From NCBI GenBank assembly GCA_040752025.1, contig JBFMFR010000002.1:186001-250000 (forward strand): DNA of 64,000 bases, written 5' to 3'. The translations under genes were made by a program, and so were the position numbers. Under the pieces are notes generated by a model. That model had not been told where the DNA came from, did no database searches, and saw only the letters and a list, made by a program, of their open reading frames with translations. Within the stretch, counting starts at the first letter, position 1. The number at the start of each line of letters is the position of its first letter. This document shows positions 62,097-64,000 of the stretch, in pieces. Source of the stretch: JBFMFR01 sp040752025 (lineage in GTDB: Bacteria > Chloroflexota > Anaerolineae > Anaerolineales > UBA4823).

Positions 62097-63335
62097 TTAT
62101 TCTATTCGGGAGTAGTGCCCCTTTGTGCTGGGCAAGAAGCGTAGTGCCAGGATCACTGTTATCAAGAAAAGCAGGGCGGTGGCCATGAAGGTGGCGCGTA
62201 GATCGAACCATACCGCCACAGCCGAGCCCAGCAGTGGCGCCAGGGCGCGCCCGCCCGCGTTAATTGAATTATCCAACCCGTAGACCGCGCCGGCCTCATC
62301 CGCTTGGGTGAAGGTTGCCAGCAGCGCGCTGATAATTGGGATGATGCCTCCCAGGGCAACTCCCACCAGGGCTTGTAGGATGAGCAACTGCCAGCCAGCC
62401 TCAACCCGGCTCTGTATCCCATACAGCCCCGCTGCCGCCAATGCGCTGATCAGCACGACGCGACGGTGTCCAACTCGATCGCCCAATCTCCCCAGGTAGA
62501 TCGAGCTCAAGGTGGTAGTAGCTGACCCAACGCCTACAACCAGCCCGGTGAACGTGTTCAGGCGGCTGGTATCGGTCATGAGCGTCTGGATGAATAATGG
62601 CAGGATTGGCACCATAACCATGCGTCCCAACTGGCTGATGAAACGCAAGCCGTATGTGGTCAAGACTCCCGGAGTTGATAGAATGTGCCACCATTCGGCG
62701 ATTACGCCTGATGGCCTGTTTGCAGCAGTGCTAGCTTTGTCGAACTGCTCTTGCACGCCCCACGCTACCAATACCCCCGACAGGAACAGCAGCGCTGCTG
62801 TGACATAAAAAGCAGCGTAGTATCCGTATGCATCGGCGATTGCTCCGCCGATCAGAGGGCCCAGGGCGACCCCACTCCCCAGGCCAACTTGTAACAGCCC
62901 CATGGCATACCCTGCGCGCCCGCGCGGCACGCTGGCTGCTGCCAGGGCGCTGGCTGCGGCGACGGTACCCGTGATCAGGCCCTGGATGGCGCGCAGCGCC
63001 ACCAGTTCCTCCGCTGAGCGAGCAAAGGCCATCAACAGCAGGATCACTGTTCCGCCGAACATGGAGCGTTCCACCATCAATTTGCGCCCGTAGCGATCTG
63101 CCAGCATACCCCAGATGGGAGAGGCCAGCATCATGGTGAAAGCCTGGGCTGAAAAGACCAGGCCAGCCAACACTTCCACGCTCAGGCCGGTTGTAGCCCC
63201 AAGTTCTTCGACGTAGAACGGCAAGAAGGGGAAGATGCTCGAAAACCCCACGGCTGTGAAAAGCTGGGAGACGAACAGGATGTACAGCGTTTTTTGCCAG
63301 TTGCCAGCCGGCGCTGGGAAGGTGGAGTCTGCCAA
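62097..63335 (-). CDS. MFS efflux transporter
   Basis: The TTG at 63335 follows GAGAGG by about six bases and leaves room for the promoter at 63376-63381; a GTG at 63404 would place the promoter inside the gene. The 412-residue protein has about 12 membrane segments, with MLADRYGRKLMVERS as the conserved loop 2-3 motif and GRLGDRVGHRRVV as its counterpart in the second half. It resembles drug or multidrug exporters (DHA1 class). It is divergent from another MFS gene. Confidence 0.88.
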   Translation of the reverse strand: MADSTFPAPAGNWQKTLYILFVSQLFTAVGFSSIFPFLPFYVEELGATTGLSVEVLAGLVFSAQAFTMMLASPIWGMLADRYGRKLMVERSMFGGTVILLLMAFARSAEELVALRAIQGLITGTVAAASALAAASVPRGRAGYAMGLLQVGLGSGVALGPLIGGAIADAYGYYAAFYVTAALLFLSGVLVAWGVQEQFDKASTAANRPSGVIAEWWHILSTPGVLTTYGLRFISQLGRMVMVPILPLFIQTLMTDTSRLNTFTGLVVGVGSATTTLSSIYLGRLGDRVGHRRVVLISALAAAGLYGIQSRVEAGWQLLILQALVGVALGGIIPIISALLATFTQADEAGAVYGLDNSINAGGRALAPLLGSAVAVWFDLRATFMATALLFLITVILALRFLPSTKGHYSRIE

Positions 63336-63375
63336 GTTTGTCCTCTCGATCTCGGAACGGTGCCGTGCGCTGCCT

Positions 63376-63381
63376 ATTATA
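63376..63381 (-). promoter_or_regulatory. -10 box of the minus-strand MFS gene
   Basis: TATAAT on the minus strand, about 41 bases before the preferred TTG start. The -35 at 17 bases (GTGTTG) is weak. Confidence 0.5.
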
Positions 63382-63416
63382 GCGCGACTGCATTGGAGCA
63401 ACACAGTAAAACCATA

Positions 63417-63487
63417 TTCAAAAAATCAATATTAAGATTGATAATATCAATATTTAATATTGACATTTTTTGAAATTTGGCTATAAT
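63417..63487 (+). promoter_or_regulatory. 58-bp palindromic operator overlapping a consensus promoter
   Basis: TTGACA (63460-63465) and TATAAT (63482-63487) are both perfect consensus with a 16-base spacer. The region 63417-63474 is one nested inverted repeat: outer TTCAAAAAAT and ATTTTTTGAA, then CAATATTAA and TTAATATTG, and a perfect centre ATTGATAATATCAAT (63437-63451). Only a two-base and a one-base indel break it. It covers the -35 of the downstream MFS gene and lies close to the divergent MFS promoter. Confidence 0.75.
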
Positions 63488-63519
63488 ATTGTTGTATTTC
63501 GTTTGTCGAGGTGCGAATT

Positions 63520-64000
63520 ATGCAGAAGCAAATTCCTGAAGAAAACCCTAAGCGCTGGATGTCACCCTTTTTCACCATCTGGACCGGCCAGGCAGTGTCG
63601 CTGCTGGGCAGCCAGTTGGTGCAATTTGCCCTGGTCTGGTGGCTGACACAAAAGACCGGCTCGGCGACTGTTCTGGCCACAGCTTCCCTGGTAGCTCTGC
63701 TGCCCCAGGTCCTCCTGGGTCCCATAACCGGAGCGCTGGTGGATCGTTGGAACCGGCGGCTGGTGTTGATCGTGGCCGACACCAGCATTGCCCTGGCTAC
63801 ATTTGGGCTGGCCCTGTTGTTCTGGCTGGGAGATGTGCAAATTTGGCACGTCTACCTGCTGCTCTTCGCCCGCGCCGTGGGCGGCGGCTTCCACTGGCCG
63901 GCCATGCAGGCCTCCACCTCGTTGATGGTGCCTAAGGAACACCTGGCGCGCATCCAGGGTCTGAACCAGGTGCTCAGCGGGGCCATGAACATCGGCGCGG
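63520..64000 (+). CDS. MFS transporter, DHA3-like (N-terminal part, cut by window edge)
   Basis: The frame is open from ATG 63520 to the last base (160 codons). GAGGTG lies six bases upstream. Visible are the first membrane segments (IWTGQAVSLLGSQLVQFALVWWL) and the loop 2-3 motif GALVDRWNRRLVLIVAD, as in macrolide-efflux or enterobactin-exporter-like MFS proteins. Its promoter is strong but covered by a large palindrome, suggesting a tightly repressed efflux gene. Confidence 0.87.
   Translation, partial: MQKQIPEENPKRWMSPFFTIWTGQAVSLLGSQLVQFALVWWLTQKTGSATVLATASLVALLPQVLLGPITGALVDRWNRRLVLIVADTSIALATFGLALLFWLGDVQIWHVYLLLFARAVGGGFHWPAMQASTSLMVPKEHLARIQGLNQVLSGAMNIGA

Noticed and set aside
1..64000. 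CRISPR array, tRNA or rRNA genes, or a complete transposase
   Set aside because: No regularly spaced repeats, cloverleaf sequences, rRNA stretches or transposase motifs were recognised on reading; short or degenerate copies could be missed without a scan.

Overview
The window is dense, GC-rich bacterial chromosome with little non-coding DNA. No rRNA, tRNA, CRISPR array or complete insertion sequence was found. Lipoproteins and secreted proteins with long Pro/Thr linkers, three tandem M42 aminopeptidases, MalF/MalG-type sugar transport, an AAA-R3H ATPase and frequent GTG/TTG starts suggest a Chloroflexota bacterium, probably Anaerolineae. That placement is inference from gene style; no marker gene was compared.

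Layout. (1) 1-14822 is a purine block: the purA 3' end, purB on the opposite strand, then a co-directional run purL-purQ-purC-purE-purF-purDM-purN-purH-guaB that covers PRPP to IMP and XMP. PurD and PurM are one protein. PurN starts inside the purDM stop codon. PurE looks like the CO2-dependent class II enzyme and starts inside the purC stop codon. Domain order therefore matches the animal fusion enzymes GART and PAICS. The purL leader holds a 16-bp palindrome over the promoter and a terminator-like hairpin. (2) fabI and a bactofilin gene follow. (3) 16201-26766 is a transport island: a solute-binding lipoprotein, two MalF/MalG-type permeases, an 804-residue lipoprotein joining a sugar-type and a PhnD-type binding protein, PhnC, an enlarged PhnE and an alkaline-phosphatase-superfamily hydrolase. 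This may be an undescribed uptake system for a phosphorus-containing organic compound. (4) 26771-32836, minus strand: LysM-M23 peptidase, a third solute-binding lipoprotein, three M42 aminopeptidases and a small membrane protein. (5) A PIG-L deacetylase and a MITE-like element lie next to a minus-strand acyl-CoA operon: CoA-transferase-like pair, acyl-CoA dehydrogenase, DUF35 protein, and a thiolase-fold protein with Gly at the nucleophile position. Its roughly 300-base leader appears structured. (6) 38974-50880 carries a membrane protein, pdxS-pdxT, AAA-R3H ATPase, tmk, a FmdB-type zinc ribbon protein, gmk, a rhomboid protease, M23 peptidase, an SDR lacking the catalytic Lys, enoyl-CoA hydratase and an AAC(3)-fold acetyltransferase. 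(7) 50891-64000 carries a two-component system, ComEC with a degenerate C-terminal domain, a receiver-TadZ/CpaE-like protein, a secreted SGNH-like protein, a beta-lactamase-fold hydrolase, a serine protease between two copies of one module, and two divergent MFS transporters around a 58-bp palindrome.

Translational coupling by ATGA or similar overlaps is frequent: purC/purE, purDM/purN, the two sugar permeases, the CoA-transferase subunits, gmk/rhomboid, regulator/kinase and M42/lipoprotein. All functions are read from motifs and family resemblance without database searches.
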